The notes: a model not told the origin generated them from the sequence alone. Positions 33,874-42,942 are shown, counted from the first letter of the stretch. The stretch is DNA of 64,000 bases from Sideroxydans lithotrophicus ES-1 (GCF_000025705.1 NC_013959.1:2488001-2552000), one strand, 5' to 3'. Numbers and translations are program-made.

Positions 33874-35268
33874 ATGGAAAACAACATCCGTTCCCTGCGC
33901 AGCTACCTCATGCAGAGGTTATTGATCTCGCTCTACTTGCTGTGGATCATCAGCACCGTGGTGGGTTACTTTGCCACCATCAACTACGCCAACCAGCCCT
34001 ACGACCTGGTGTTGCTGCAGCGCGCCAACGAAGTGGCGGCCGAGCTCAAGCTGGGCACCGGACACGAACAACTGGATGTGGTACCGGCGCTCCCCGACGG
34101 TTCCGATCTGGGTATGCCGGACCGGGTGCTCTACACCGTGACCGACAGCGAAGGCAGAAAGCTCGCCGGCAACGGCAACACCTTGCGCCCCCTCTCCTAC
34201 CGGCGCGAAAGAAAGGGCCCGCTGTTCAGCAACGGCGAACGCGAAGGCCAGAAGACGCGCATGGTCAGTCTGACCTTCCCTTCCCGAAACGGGGTGCTGC
34301 AACTGCATGTCTCCGAAACGACACAACAGCGCCAGGCGCTCATTCGAGGCATCCTGGCCAACATCGTCATTCCGGAACTCCTGCTCACCCTGATCGCCCT
34401 TGCGGTAGTCTGGTACGGCCTGAAGGAAGGTTTGCGACCGCTCGAAGAATTGCGGCATGAAGTGGCCAACAGGCGACGGGACGATCTGAGCCAGCTCGAT
34501 GGCGGAAAGGCGCCCGCCGAAGTGCGTCCGCTCATCGATGCGGTCAACAACCTGCTGGAGAGGCTGAAGCAGGTGATGGCGGCGCAACAGCGTTTCGTCG
34601 CCGACGCGGCGCACCAGTTGCGCACGCCGTTTGCCGGCCTGAAGACCCAATCCGAACTGGCTTTGCGTACAGATGCACCGGAGCGCAAGCAACATGCGCT
34701 CGAGCACATCCACACCAGCACCCAGCACGGCATCCGCCTGGTCAACCAGCTGCTGGCACTGGCGCGCAATGAACCCGGAGGCCAGAGTACCGATAGTTTC
34801 ACGGTACTCGACCTCAACCAGCTGGCGCAGGAATGCACGGTCGAATGGGTGCAGATGGCGCTGGAAAAGAACATCGACCTCGGCTACGAGGGTACGTCCG
34901 CTGCGCAATCCGTACAGGGAGATCCCAACAGCCTGATCGAGATGCTCAACAACCTGATCGACAACGCGGTCCGCTATACCCCAGTGGACGGACACATCAC
35001 CGTCGGGGTGAAGGCTGCAGCACAAGGGACGGAATTGAGCGTGGAAGACAACGGCCCCGGCATCGAACCGCAACATCGCGAACGCGTGTTCGAACGTTTC
35101 TATCGAATCCTCGGCACAGGACAAAGCGGTAGCGGACTCGGGCTTTCCATCGTCGCCGAAGTCGCGAAACGCCATGGCGCGAAGTTGAAGCTGGACGTCG
35201 GCCGCGACGGGATCGGTACCAGGATCAGCATCCTTTTCCCGGTTCGCCCGTCCAGCATCATCAACTGA
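33874..35268 (+). CDS. membrane sensor histidine kinase (TctE-like)
   Basis: A 464-residue kinase with a first membrane helix (about 15-35), a periplasmic 2CSK_N-type sensor of about 130 residues, a second helix (about 163-183), a linker, the H box DAAHQLRTPFAGLK with H247, the N box NLIDNAVRYTP, and G boxes EDNGPGIE and GSGLGLSIV. TctE relatives sense carboxylates, which suits the neighbouring symporter. GGAG sits before the ATG. Confidence 0.94.
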   Translation: MENNIRSLRSYLMQRLLISLYLLWIISTVVGYFATINYANQPYDLVLLQRANEVAAELKLGTGHEQLDVVPALPDGSDLGMPDRVLYTVTDSEGRKLAGNGNTLRPLSYRRERKGPLFSNGEREGQKTRMVSLTFPSRNGVLQLHVSETTQQRQALIRGILANIVIPELLLTLIALAVVWYGLKEGLRPLEELRHEVANRRRDDLSQLDGGKAPAEVRPLIDAVNNLLERLKQVMAAQQRFVADAAHQLRTPFAGLKTQSELALRTDAPERKQHALEHIHTSTQHGIRLVNQLLALARNEPGGQSTDSFTVLDLNQLAQECTVEWVQMALEKNIDLGYEGTSAAQSVQGDPNSLIEMLNNLIDNAVRYTPVDGHITVGVKAAAQGTELSVEDNGPGIEPQHRERVFERFYRILGTGQSGSGLGLSIVAEVAKRHGAKLKLDVGRDGIGTRISILFPVRPSSIIN

Positions 35269-35313
35269 CCGCTACGCCAGTCCTGCGACTATCACCGAGC
35301 CGGCTCCGGATGC

Positions 35314-35697
35314 TCAGTTGTTCTTCGCCCCCTGGTCCACCCAGGTTTTCAGGACATCGACTTTGTCCTTGGCCAACCCCCCGGTCCCGAATGGCATCTT
35401 GATGGACGCATGCGCGCGTCCTTCGACCAGCTGGATCATGATGCTGGAGAAACTGTCGCCCGGCTTGATGATCGACCCGAACTTGGTGCCCTTCATCAAG
35501 CTCTTGTAGCTACGCATATCGAGCCCGCTTTTCTCATAGCCCTGGCCTCCGGGCTGGTGACAGCTCAAACAATAGTCGTGGATGATCGGTTTGACCTGAC
35601 TTTTGAAACTGACATCCGCGAATGCCATCGGAGTAAAAGCCATTCCATACAGTGACACAGCGACAACAATGCCTTTTAGCAATGTCTGGTTTTTCAT
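35314..35697 (-). CDS. exported monoheme c-type cytochrome
   Basis: A 127-residue protein with a signal peptide (likely cut after PMAFA), one heme motif CLSCH at 43-47 and a Met in KMPFG at about 101 as the probable sixth ligand. The segment SGLDMRSYKSLMKG is typical of the planctomycete-type cytochrome c domain. It would carry electrons in the periplasm. ATG at 35697 has GAGGTG upstream. It follows cymA on the same strand, after a 185-base gap with a hairpin, so it may be a separately transcribed partner of the Mto chain. It is not part of the four-gene core I recall for this pathway. Confidence 0.88.
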   Translation of the reverse strand: MKNQTLLKGIVVAVSLYGMAFTPMAFADVSFKSQVKPIIHDYCLSCHQPGGQGYEKSGLDMRSYKSLMKGTKFGSIIKPGDSFSSIMIQLVEGRAHASIKMPFGTGGLAKDKVDVLKTWVDQGAKNN

Positions 35698-35776
35698 ATT
35701 GCACCTCACATGGTGAGCCTCATGCATCAAAACAAAGTCCCTCGAAATCGCATATCAGAATGATTCGAAGAACGCC

Positions 35777-35799
35777 TGCGGGGCACAACCAGCCCCGCA
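35777..35799 (-). terminator. hairpin after cymA, possible weak terminator
   Basis: TGCGGGGC and GCCCCGCA form a perfect 8-bp stem with a 7-nt loop. Only a weak T stretch follows on the minus strand, so termination may be partial. Confidence 0.4.
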
Positions 35800-35882
35800 A
35801 TCCGATCCTTTCAGATGTTGGCGCTGTTCCAGATCATGCGGTGCACGGCTGGTCACCAACACAAAACCTGTTACTCCGGGTA

Positions 35883-36479
35883 TCACTCCTCATCCGGATC
35901 GCGGTACTCCTTCGGCAGATGGTGAGCGATGCCCTTGTGGCAATCGATACAGGTCTGGCCGTCCGCCCTCGCCTTCATATGCTTGTTGTAGACCGTCTGC
36001 TTTTGTATGTCGCCGCTCATGGCATCGAAAGAGTGGCAATTGCGGCATTCGCGCGAATCAGAGGCCTTCATGCGTGCCCACTCGTGGGTCGCCAGTTCCA
36101 TGCGGTGCGATTCGAATTTCTCCGGCGTATCGACATATCCCGTGAGCTTGCCCCAGATCTCCTGGCTTGCCTGTATCTTGCGGATCAGCTTGTGTGTCCA
36201 GTCCTTGGGCACGTGGCAATCGGAGCAGATCGCGCGCACACCGGTACGGTTCGCATAGTGGATGGTCTTCTTGTATTCCTGGTACACGTTGTCGCGCATC
36301 TCGTGGCAGCCGATGCAGAATTCCAGCCGGTTGGTCGCCTCCATGCCGGTGTTGAAACCGCCCCAGAAGATGATGCCGGAGAAGAAGCCCACCACCAGCA
36401 AAGTCAGCAACGAGTACTTCGCACTTGGCTGTTTCAGAAAGTCCCATGAACGTTTCAGGATGCCAGTCTTGTTATTCAT
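35883..36479 (-). CDS. cymA: NapC/NirT-type tetraheme cytochrome c (CymA-like)
   Basis: A 198-residue protein with an N-terminal membrane anchor (about 22-42) and four heme motifs: CIGCH (55-59), CSDCH (85-89), CRNCH (145-149) and CIDCH (177-181), in the NapC/NirT pattern. It sits in the inner membrane facing the periplasm and exchanges electrons with the quinone pool. In iron oxidisers it is proposed to take electrons from MtoD and reduce quinone, the reverse of CymA in Shewanella. It follows mtoB, but a terminator lies between them. Confidence 0.94.
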   Translation of the reverse strand: MNNKTGILKRSWDFLKQPSAKYSLLTLLVVGFFSGIIFWGGFNTGMEATNRLEFCIGCHEMRDNVYQEYKKTIHYANRTGVRAICSDCHVPKDWTHKLIRKIQASQEIWGKLTGYVDTPEKFESHRMELATHEWARMKASDSRECRNCHSFDAMSGDIQKQTVYNKHMKARADGQTCIDCHKGIAHHLPKEYRDPDEE

Positions 36480-36530
36480 TTATCTCTCCGCAAAAATATC
36501 GAATCCATGGAAGCAACTTTAGCGATCCAG

Positions 36531-36563
36531 AAAAAGACGGTGCACCAAATTAGCTGTGCACCG
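36531..36563 (-). terminator. intrinsic terminator between mtoB and cymA
   Basis: CGGTGCAC (36538-36545) and GTGCACCG (36556-36563) form a perfect 8-bp stem around a 10-nt loop, followed on the minus strand by a T run (TCTTTTT). It would end or attenuate the mtoDAB message before cymA. Confidence 0.8.
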
Positions 36564-36590
36564 TTTGCTCGTCATGATCCGGATCCTTTC

Positions 36591-39023
36591 CTAGAAGTTG
36601 TAGATGTAGCTCGCGCTCACCACATTGACTGTGTAGTTCGGCGACTGCTGATCGGTCGGCATCAACGCACTAGGAGTAAAGCCTGTCTGCAATCCATTGT
36701 AGTAATAGTCTGTACTTCTCATGTGCTGATAGAGGTAACCGACGGCAACTTTGGAGTTCTTGTCGAGCTTGTATCTGCCAGACAGCTTGAGCTGGATCAC
36801 ATGATTGTTGACTTCCGGCAACGTACCGCAGGTGAGGAATTGTGGCGAAGCACAAGTCAGTCCCGTCGTTGTCGCAGCGGCATAATTGAACACCGTGTTA
36901 TAGACGGTCTTGCCATAGGTGTAGGTCAGGTCTTCATCGAGTTCCAGCCTGGAGGCCATCATCCCGCTCTGCTTGGCTCCAACGCCCACGGTCGTGTCGT
37001 CATCCTTTTGCGTGTCGGTCCAGGTGGCGCCGGAAGGAATGTTAAGAGCAGTGGCAGATGCCGCCCCGGGTGCTAAGTAAGGTGAACGATACAGGTCCGT
37101 CATTTCGCGTTGCCTGTGCTGCTGGGTCAGGTAGGCCACGACTGAGCTGTTTTCGCTGTAACCGTAGCTTGCATCCAGGTTCACACTCCAGGAATTGCCC
37201 TTCTGCTCGCCATAGGTCGAGTCGTACTTGTCCAACGTATATTTCCCACCCATGCTCACGGACAGTTTCTCGGTGGTCTGCCAGTTCGCACCTGCCTTCA
37301 ACATATGTTCCTTGCGCGAAGCATCGAACACCGGATAGAACCCGCGGAAGTCCCCGCCATTCTGGCCCTCGATGAGGGTAGCGGCAGCCAGAGCCGGGTT
37401 GAGGTTACCGTTCAATCCTATGCGAGAGGTGACTGCGTTCGGATCGGAGGTTGTTACGCGCTTGCTGAAGGAATAACCCACATTCAGGTTCAGATCCTCG
37501 CTCGCCCTGGCCTTGTAGGTGGCGCCCAGCTTGTTGTCATAACTCTTGGGCGCGACGACACAATTCGTCCCCGCCGGATAGGAAACGATGCCCGTCGTTG
37601 TAGCACCTGGAACCAGCGCAGGCATGAGACTGGGCACGTTCACCGCATACTGGTCGCACCAGCGTCTGACATCTTCGCGGTTAAAGGCAAGCAACAGATG
37701 CTGATCGCTATCCAGCTTGTAGTCCCCAGCCAATTCCCATACGGTCTTCCTGAGACTCAGGGGCGTATTGGCAAAATAGGCGATATGGGCGGTACTTCCA
37801 TCCAGCGCATTGAAAGCGTAGAAATTCGATGGCGTCTTGTCCCTGCGTTCGTCGAATTTCACACCGGCAGAAAGCACCAGGTCCTTGCTGGTCTGGTTGG
37901 TCAGCTTCATATCTGCATGCTTGTTGATGACCAGCCCGTTCAGAGAAGCCACCGGGGCTGGCAGGACCATCGAATAGGCATCCGCGACATAGGCATCGTT
38001 CTGCGTGTTGCGCCCATATGAAAGTCCGCCGGTCAATTTCGTCGCTGGTGAAAGGTCATAGCCCCCGCTCACGTTCAATTGGTGGAAATTATTGCTGGGT
38101 GCAGTGCTCATCGTCTGCGTGACACTTACACCTGCAGCATTATTGACAGCAAAGGTCTGGAAATTGACACGATCATATCCTTCGCGGAAGAACGAACCGA
38201 AATAGGAAGTGGTGACATATGCCCCGTCGCCTCTCCAGTCCAGCGCGAGGTTGAGCGTGTCGGTCTTGTAGTTGGTCGGGTTCGGCAAAATCGAGATCGC
38301 CTCACCCTGTGGATTGCCGGCTCCCCCCGCCCCCATCGAACCGAAGGATGCCAATTTCGCACCGGACTGTTCAAGATGATTGAAATCGAACCTGATATCC
38401 CATTGCGCATTCAGATTGACGCCGGCACTGACCTTGCCGTTCTTTCTGGTGGAGTATATGTCCACTTGATTGGTAACTGCATTGATCGCCGCGATAGCCG
38501 ATGCTCTATCCGTACCCACTGGGGTAGTACCAGCTGCAACGGTACTAATCGTGGGGGGCAACAGACTTGCAGGCAGGGTGAAATTGTTCCCGCCCATCGC
38601 ACCTTGATAGGGAGTTTTATAGCTATCCCACAGGTTGTGCTGCAACTCATCGTAGCCGATACCGAAATTCCAGCTCCCCTGGTTCCCTACAGAGGCTCCA
38701 AGTGCGCGCGAGGTCGTACCGAGGTTACTGCCGTTGAGTGACCAGTTTCTGGTGCCGTTGCCGTCACCATAGGCGTCGCCACCGCGTATGCTGAAGTTGC
38801 CGATCACCTTGCCCCCGGATTTGTTCAGGCCGGTGTATTCGCCGAACTTGGCCGAGCTTTGCGAGACGTTCTCGGCGCCGATCTCGATGGTGCTGGTCGG
38901 ATTCTTCAGTGCCGCCACCTCTTCGTCATCCGCCTGGGCCGGCATCGAACACATCGCGATCAACGCCCCCTGCACCGCCAGTGCCAACAAGCTGACCCTC
39001 ATTCTTTCATTATTGCTTTTCAT
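36591..39023 (-). CDS. mtoB: MtrB/PioB-family outer-membrane porin for a decaheme cytochrome (MtoB)
   Basis: An 810-residue outer-membrane beta-barrel protein: a signal peptide (likely cut after MPAQA), a long series of amphipathic strands, and a C-terminal Phe (SYIYNF). MtrB/PioB/MtoB proteins form a sheath through the outer membrane that holds the MtrA-type decaheme cytochrome. The N-terminal CxxC known from Shewanella MtrB is not visible here. ATG at 39023 has GGAG upstream. It follows mtoA by 22 nt, so the two are co-transcribed. Confidence 0.93.
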   Translation of the reverse strand: MKSNNERMRVSLLALAVQGALIAMCSMPAQADDEEVAALKNPTSTIEIGAENVSQSSAKFGEYTGLNKSGGKVIGNFSIRGGDAYGDGNGTRNWSLNGSNLGTTSRALGASVGNQGSWNFGIGYDELQHNLWDSYKTPYQGAMGGNNFTLPASLLPPTISTVAAGTTPVGTDRASAIAAINAVTNQVDIYSTRKNGKVSAGVNLNAQWDIRFDFNHLEQSGAKLASFGSMGAGGAGNPQGEAISILPNPTNYKTDTLNLALDWRGDGAYVTTSYFGSFFREGYDRVNFQTFAVNNAAGVSVTQTMSTAPSNNFHQLNVSGGYDLSPATKLTGGLSYGRNTQNDAYVADAYSMVLPAPVASLNGLVINKHADMKLTNQTSKDLVLSAGVKFDERRDKTPSNFYAFNALDGSTAHIAYFANTPLSLRKTVWELAGDYKLDSDQHLLLAFNREDVRRWCDQYAVNVPSLMPALVPGATTTGIVSYPAGTNCVVAPKSYDNKLGATYKARASEDLNLNVGYSFSKRVTTSDPNAVTSRIGLNGNLNPALAAATLIEGQNGGDFRGFYPVFDASRKEHMLKAGANWQTTEKLSVSMGGKYTLDKYDSTYGEQKGNSWSVNLDASYGYSENSSVVAYLTQQHRQREMTDLYRSPYLAPGAASATALNIPSGATWTDTQKDDDTTVGVGAKQSGMMASRLELDEDLTYTYGKTVYNTVFNYAAATTTGLTCASPQFLTCGTLPEVNNHVIQLKLSGRYKLDKNSKVAVGYLYQHMRSTDYYYNGLQTGFTPSALMPTDQQSPNYTVNVVSASYIYNF

Positions 39024-39045
39024 GACTATCTCCAATCTTCAAGAA

Positions 39046-40113
39046 TTAGCGTTGCAAGTAGCCGCCGGCCGGGCTGTTCGAACCATGGATCTGCCTGTGA
39101 CAGTTCATGCAGGCATTACCCACGTTGTTGGCACTTGGATACAGCGCTCCTGTGCCTGCCGCATTGATCGTGCTCAGTCCAGCCTGATAGCCTGCTGCAT
39201 TCGGGCCTACTGCCGTCCCGCTGGCATGTGAGCCGTCATGGCATTCCTGGCACATGAACGGAGGACGTGTCTTCAGCAACGGCGCGATGTTGGAACCGTG
39301 AGGCATATGGCAGTTGGTGCAGTCTTCAGTCACCGGCTGGTGTGCGAACAGGAACGGACCGCGCTTGTCTGCATGGCAGGTGAAGCAGGTCTCGGTCACC
39401 GTATTCTTCTTCAGCAATTTCGGACCGGCAGAGCCATGCGGATTGTGGCAGTCGGAACAGACGACCTTGCCGGCCTCGATCGGATGGGTCGATATCTTGT
39501 GAGCGTCTGCGCGCCTTTCCTTGTGGCAGGTGTAGCAGACCTCGGTCTGGGTAGCCCTTTCGCGTACCGTGTCAGCTTTCGCGTGTATCTTGTGGCAGTC
39601 GTTGCAGGCCATCTGGTTGCTCTGGTGGGCACTGCCCGCCCAATTGGTGCGATTGGTACCCTTGTGGCAGGTCAGGCACTGGGCGGAACGGACCTTGTCG
39701 TCGGATGCAGGGAAGGTGTGCTTCTTGAACACGACATCCGGTGCCGGGCGACCTTTTCCATCCACATTACCCTTCAGGTGGTTCGCGCTCTCGCCGTGGC
39801 AGGTCTGGCAATTCGGTGTGCGCATATCACCACGAAATCCATGCTTGGTCTGGTAGATGGCCAGGATCGGAGTGGTCTCGCTTTCATCGTGGCAGCGTGT
39901 GCAGACGGCATCCCTTTTCAATGACTCCTGGGCAGTCTGGGGCGCTTTCGCCTCCATGCTCAGATCGGGAAGCTGAGATTGCGATGCAGGCTGCGCTTCC
40001 GCTGCTGGTGCGCTTTGGGCTGCAGGCTGCTCATCTGCCGCCATCAAGCATGGCATTGCTGCCATGCCGGTGATGAACGCGCTCAACACCATAATTTTTC
40101 TTAACGGTTTCAT
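39046..40113 (-). CDS. mtoA: decaheme c-type cytochrome MtoA (MtrA/PioA family)
   Basis: A 355-residue exported protein (signal peptide ending near PCLMA) with ten CxxCH motifs, beginning at residues 71, 102, 146, 170, 193, 219, 243, 265, 288 and 335. An Ala/Gln/Pro-rich spacer of about 40 residues precedes the first heme. Decaheme cytochromes of this family form a wire inside the MtrB/MtoB barrel; in Fe(II) oxidisers MtoA moves electrons inward. The gene lies between mtoD and mtoB on one strand. I read the family from heme count, spacing and partners. Confidence 0.95.
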   Translation of the reverse strand: MKPLRKIMVLSAFITGMAAMPCLMAADEQPAAQSAPAAEAQPASQSQLPDLSMEAKAPQTAQESLKRDAVCTRCHDESETTPILAIYQTKHGFRGDMRTPNCQTCHGESANHLKGNVDGKGRPAPDVVFKKHTFPASDDKVRSAQCLTCHKGTNRTNWAGSAHQSNQMACNDCHKIHAKADTVRERATQTEVCYTCHKERRADAHKISTHPIEAGKVVCSDCHNPHGSAGPKLLKKNTVTETCFTCHADKRGPFLFAHQPVTEDCTNCHMPHGSNIAPLLKTRPPFMCQECHDGSHASGTAVGPNAAGYQAGLSTINAAGTGALYPSANNVGNACMNCHRQIHGSNSPAGGYLQR

Positions 40114-40157
40114 GGTTCTTCCCTTTTTAGTCTTTGAATGATCGTTGCTCGCGCGAA

Positions 40158-40511
40158 CTAGAGCGAAAGGATCCAGTCCACCAGGTTCTTGATGGCTTCA
40201 GGTGAGGCTTTGCCGTTGATGTTCTTGTGCTCTTCTTCATGACCATCGGGGAACTTGGCCTTTTCACCAGACGTGACATGGTGGATCAGCTTGGCTTCGG
40301 CATCGGCCTTGCCACGGTATTTTTCGGCGACTTTCTTGTAGGAAGGGCCGTCTTTTTCCTTGTCGACGCCGTGGCACTTGAAGCAATTGTTTTCTCGCGC
40401 CAGCGATTTCGCAGCGTCGACATCGACAGCGGCGGAGGCATTGAGTGAGAAGGCTAAAGTAAGGGCGGCGGCGGTACTGAGCAACATTGAGGAATAAGCT
40501 TGACGAGTCAT
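40158..40511 (-). CDS. mtoD: periplasmic monoheme cytochrome c MtoD
   Basis: A 117-residue exported cytochrome (signal peptide likely cut after NASA) with one heme motif CFKCH at 43-47 and a class I-like helix at the C-terminus (AIKNLVDWILS). It is proposed to carry electrons from MtoAB to CymA in the periplasm. The mature chain contains no Met, so the sixth heme ligand cannot be Met; His77, His78, His91 and His95 are candidates. GGGAG lies upstream of the start. First gene of the mto run. Confidence 0.92.
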   Translation of the reverse strand: MTRQAYSSMLLSTAAALTLAFSLNASAAVDVDAAKSLARENNCFKCHGVDKEKDGPSYKKVAEKYRGKADAEAKLIHHVTSGEKAKFPDGHEEEHKNINGKASPEAIKNLVDWILSL

Positions 40512-40656
40512 TTGTATCTCCCGATATCCAAAGTAGTTTTATGAAAAATTTACAACACTCTTTCATGCAGGATTGTCTACAAACCATGTCCTGGCCACTA
40601 CGGCCTATCAGCTCAAAATGAATGCGACCATGGTTCCTTTTTTTCAGACCTTGGTC

Positions 40657-40670
40657 TTATTCCGGAATAA
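40657..40670. promoter_or_regulatory. perfect palindrome between mtoD and the NarL-type kinase gene
   Basis: TTATTCCGGAATAA is a perfect 14-bp palindrome in the 232-base divergent promoter region. A second short palindrome, ACCATGGT, lies at 40627-40634. It is a candidate operator for the adjacent NarL-type regulator or a metal or oxygen sensor. Confidence 0.5.
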
Positions 40671-40743
40671 CCATCGCGTGATACCATTAATCGCACAATG
40701 TCCACTTGACGAGCATTCGCGACAACCAATCTGAAGAACTCCG

Positions 40744-42159
40744 ATGTTCACAGCCCTGCAACTAGCATTCAGACGTTTGAGTTTTTCGCGCCAGTTCCTG
40801 CTGGCGATCGTCGCTGTCCTGACTACTGGCATGCTGGTCATCGGTTCATGGATAGGTCATCTGATCGAAACGAATGCGGTGAACCGCACCGCCGCGATCT
40901 CGGCGGTTTATCTCGAGAGCATGTCTGCAGCGAAACTGCAGGGATGGCCGAAGAACGGCACTGTCGATGAAGCAACGCATGAAGAACTGGATCGGATCTT
41001 TATCGACGGACCACTGCACCGTGAGGTGCTTCGCTTCAAACTGTGGGACGCCAACGGCCGCATCGATTACAGCAATGACCATGCCCAGATCGGTCACGTC
41101 TTCCCGGTAAGGGGAAGACTGGCCGCCGCATTCGCTGGCAAGGTCCAGGCCCAGATCAGCGACCTCAAGGAGATCGACAACCTGCCCGAGCAGATCAGCT
41201 GGAATCAATTGCTCGAGATCTATGTGCCGATACGTTCCGCAAACGACGGCAAGGTCTATGCTGTTGCAGAGTTCTATCTGTCGGTGGCGAACCTGCAACA
41301 GGACATCCGCGCTGCACAGCAGCGCAGCTGGGGACTGGTGGCGCTCTCCAGCCTCGCTGTCTACCTGTTGCTGTATAGTCTGGTGCGTCGCGCCAGCAAC
41401 ACCATCGTCGTGCAGCAGCGCGACCTGCGCAGCCAGCTTCAGCAACTTCATCACGTACTCGACGAGAACGAACGCATGCGCGAGCAACTGCGCGAAGCAG
41501 GGGTAAGCACCACCGCGCTTAACGAGGAATTCCTGCTCCGGATCGCCGCCGACCTGCATGATGGCCCGGCACAAACGATCGCCTTCGCATTGATGCGCTT
41601 CGATGAGTTCGCCACAACTTGCCAAGGCTGCCTGTCTTCACAGGGTGATGCGCCGAATGAGCTCAACAGCATTCAGAATGCCTTGCAGCTGTCGCTGAAG
41701 GATGTGCGAAAGATATCGTCCGGGCTGGCGATCCCCGGCATGACCGAGCTATCGCTTGCCGACACCGCCAGGCGCGCCGTACTCGACTTCGAGCGCCTGT
41801 CCGGGCAAAAAGTCCAAACCGAGATCGACGAAAACCTGGGTAATGCGCCGCTGGCAGTCAAGATCACGGTATATCGCCTGCTGCAGGAGTCGCTCACCAA
41901 CTGCTGGCGACATGCCCCCGGCGGTTCTCCGCAGGTCAGTGTGCAAAATTCCGACGGCGAAGTGCTGGTCACGGTCATCGACCACGGTGTCGGCTTCGAC
42001 CCACAAGCTGCAGCGGTCGCCGGACGGCTGGGACTGGCATTCATGCGCGAGCGCGTGCGCCTGCTTGGTGGTATCTTTGAACTCGATTCTGCACCTGGCC
42101 GCGGCACCAGCATCCGCGTCAGGCTGCCACTTTCAACCGACGAGATGATCCATGTCTAA
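40744..42159 (+). CDS. NarX/DegS-type membrane sensor histidine kinase
   Basis: A 471-residue kinase with a membrane helix near 18-38, a periplasmic sensor of about 155 residues, a second helix near 197-216, and a HisKA_3 phosphoacceptor domain with H272 in AADLHDGPAQT. A HATPase domain follows (LLQESLTNCWRHA, IDHGVGFD, GLAFMRERVRLLGG). A CxxC pair (C293, C296) lies between the two helices of the dimerisation domain. It overlaps its regulator by 8 nt. Divergent from mtoD, so control of the mto genes is possible; the other candidate target is actP. Confidence 0.93.
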   Translation: MFTALQLAFRRLSFSRQFLLAIVAVLTTGMLVIGSWIGHLIETNAVNRTAAISAVYLESMSAAKLQGWPKNGTVDEATHEELDRIFIDGPLHREVLRFKLWDANGRIDYSNDHAQIGHVFPVRGRLAAAFAGKVQAQISDLKEIDNLPEQISWNQLLEIYVPIRSANDGKVYAVAEFYLSVANLQQDIRAAQQRSWGLVALSSLAVYLLLYSLVRRASNTIVVQQRDLRSQLQQLHHVLDENERMREQLREAGVSTTALNEEFLLRIAADLHDGPAQTIAFALMRFDEFATTCQGCLSSQGDAPNELNSIQNALQLSLKDVRKISSGLAIPGMTELSLADTARRAVLDFERLSGQKVQTEIDENLGNAPLAVKITVYRLLQESLTNCWRHAPGGSPQVSVQNSDGEVLVTVIDHGVGFDPQAAAVAGRLGLAFMRERVRLLGGIFELDSAPGRGTSIRVRLPLSTDEMIHV

Positions 42160-42802
42160 CCCGATCCGAATACTGCTTGCCGACGACCACCCGCTGTTCC
42201 GCGAGGGAGTAGCCCATTCGCTAAGCGTGGAACCAGACTTCGAAGTGGTCGCCCAGGCCGGCAGCGGCGAGGAAGCTGTGGAAATGGCACACCGGCTGCA
42301 TCCCGACATCGTGCTGCTGGATGTCTCGATGGCCGGCATGGGAGGAATCGCAGCAGCGGGAAAGATCGCGGCAGAGGCGCCGGTGGTCCGCATCATGATG
42401 CTGACCGTCTCCGAAAATCGCGAGAACCTGATGGCGGCGCTCAAGGCTGGCGCACATGGCTACGTACTGAAAGGCGTCTCCGCCAGTGAATTGCGCTCCA
42501 TCACGCGCCGTGTGGCGGGCGGTGAAGCCTATGTCACCCCTGCGCTTGCCGCGGACATGCTGACGGAATTCTCCAACCCTCATCCCATCGATTCATTTTC
42601 CGAACTGACGGCGCGCGAAACCACCATCCTCGAACTCCTGAGCCAGGGGCTGACCAACCGCGAGATTGGCGAACGCACCTATCTTGCCGAAAAGACCGTC
42701 AAGCATTACATGACGAGCATCCTGCAAAAGCTGCATGTGCGCTCGCGCACCGAAGCTGCGTTGATCGCGATGCAGCGCCACACACCTGGGGCTGAACAAT
42801 AG
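42152..42802 (+). CDS. NarL/LuxR-family response regulator
   Basis: A 216-residue regulator with a receiver domain (DDH at 11-13, D57 in LLDVSMAGM, Lys in VLKGVSA) and a LuxR-type helix-turn-helix (LTARETTILELLSQGLTNRE, then EKTVKHYMTSILQKLHV). It pairs with the preceding kinase through an 8-nt overlap. Its targets are not shown by sequence; the palindrome upstream of mtoD is a candidate site. Confidence 0.95.
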   Translation: MSNPIRILLADDHPLFREGVAHSLSVEPDFEVVAQAGSGEEAVEMAHRLHPDIVLLDVSMAGMGGIAAAGKIAAEAPVVRIMMLTVSENRENLMAALKAGAHGYVLKGVSASELRSITRRVAGGEAYVTPALAADMLTEFSNPHPIDSFSELTARETTILELLSQGLTNREIGERTYLAEKTVKHYMTSILQKLHVRSRTEAALIAMQRHTPGAEQ

Positions 42803-42918
42803 CCCACAGGCCACGCCCGACCCCCTGGATACTCCTATCTTTCTGTATGCAAGCCACAAAGCAACAGCGATTTTCGCTACTGTTCATTTTGCACACATCC
42901 TGGAGATGCAAACAAAAA

Positions 42919-42942
42919 GGCCGCCGGGTTTCCCCGGCGGCC
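42919..42942. terminator. bidirectional terminator between the NarL-type regulator and actP
   Basis: A perfect 10-bp G/C stem (42919-42928 with 42933-42942) and TTTC loop. On the minus strand it is followed by TTTTTG, so it ends actP; on the plus strand a weaker T stretch follows. Confidence 0.88.
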
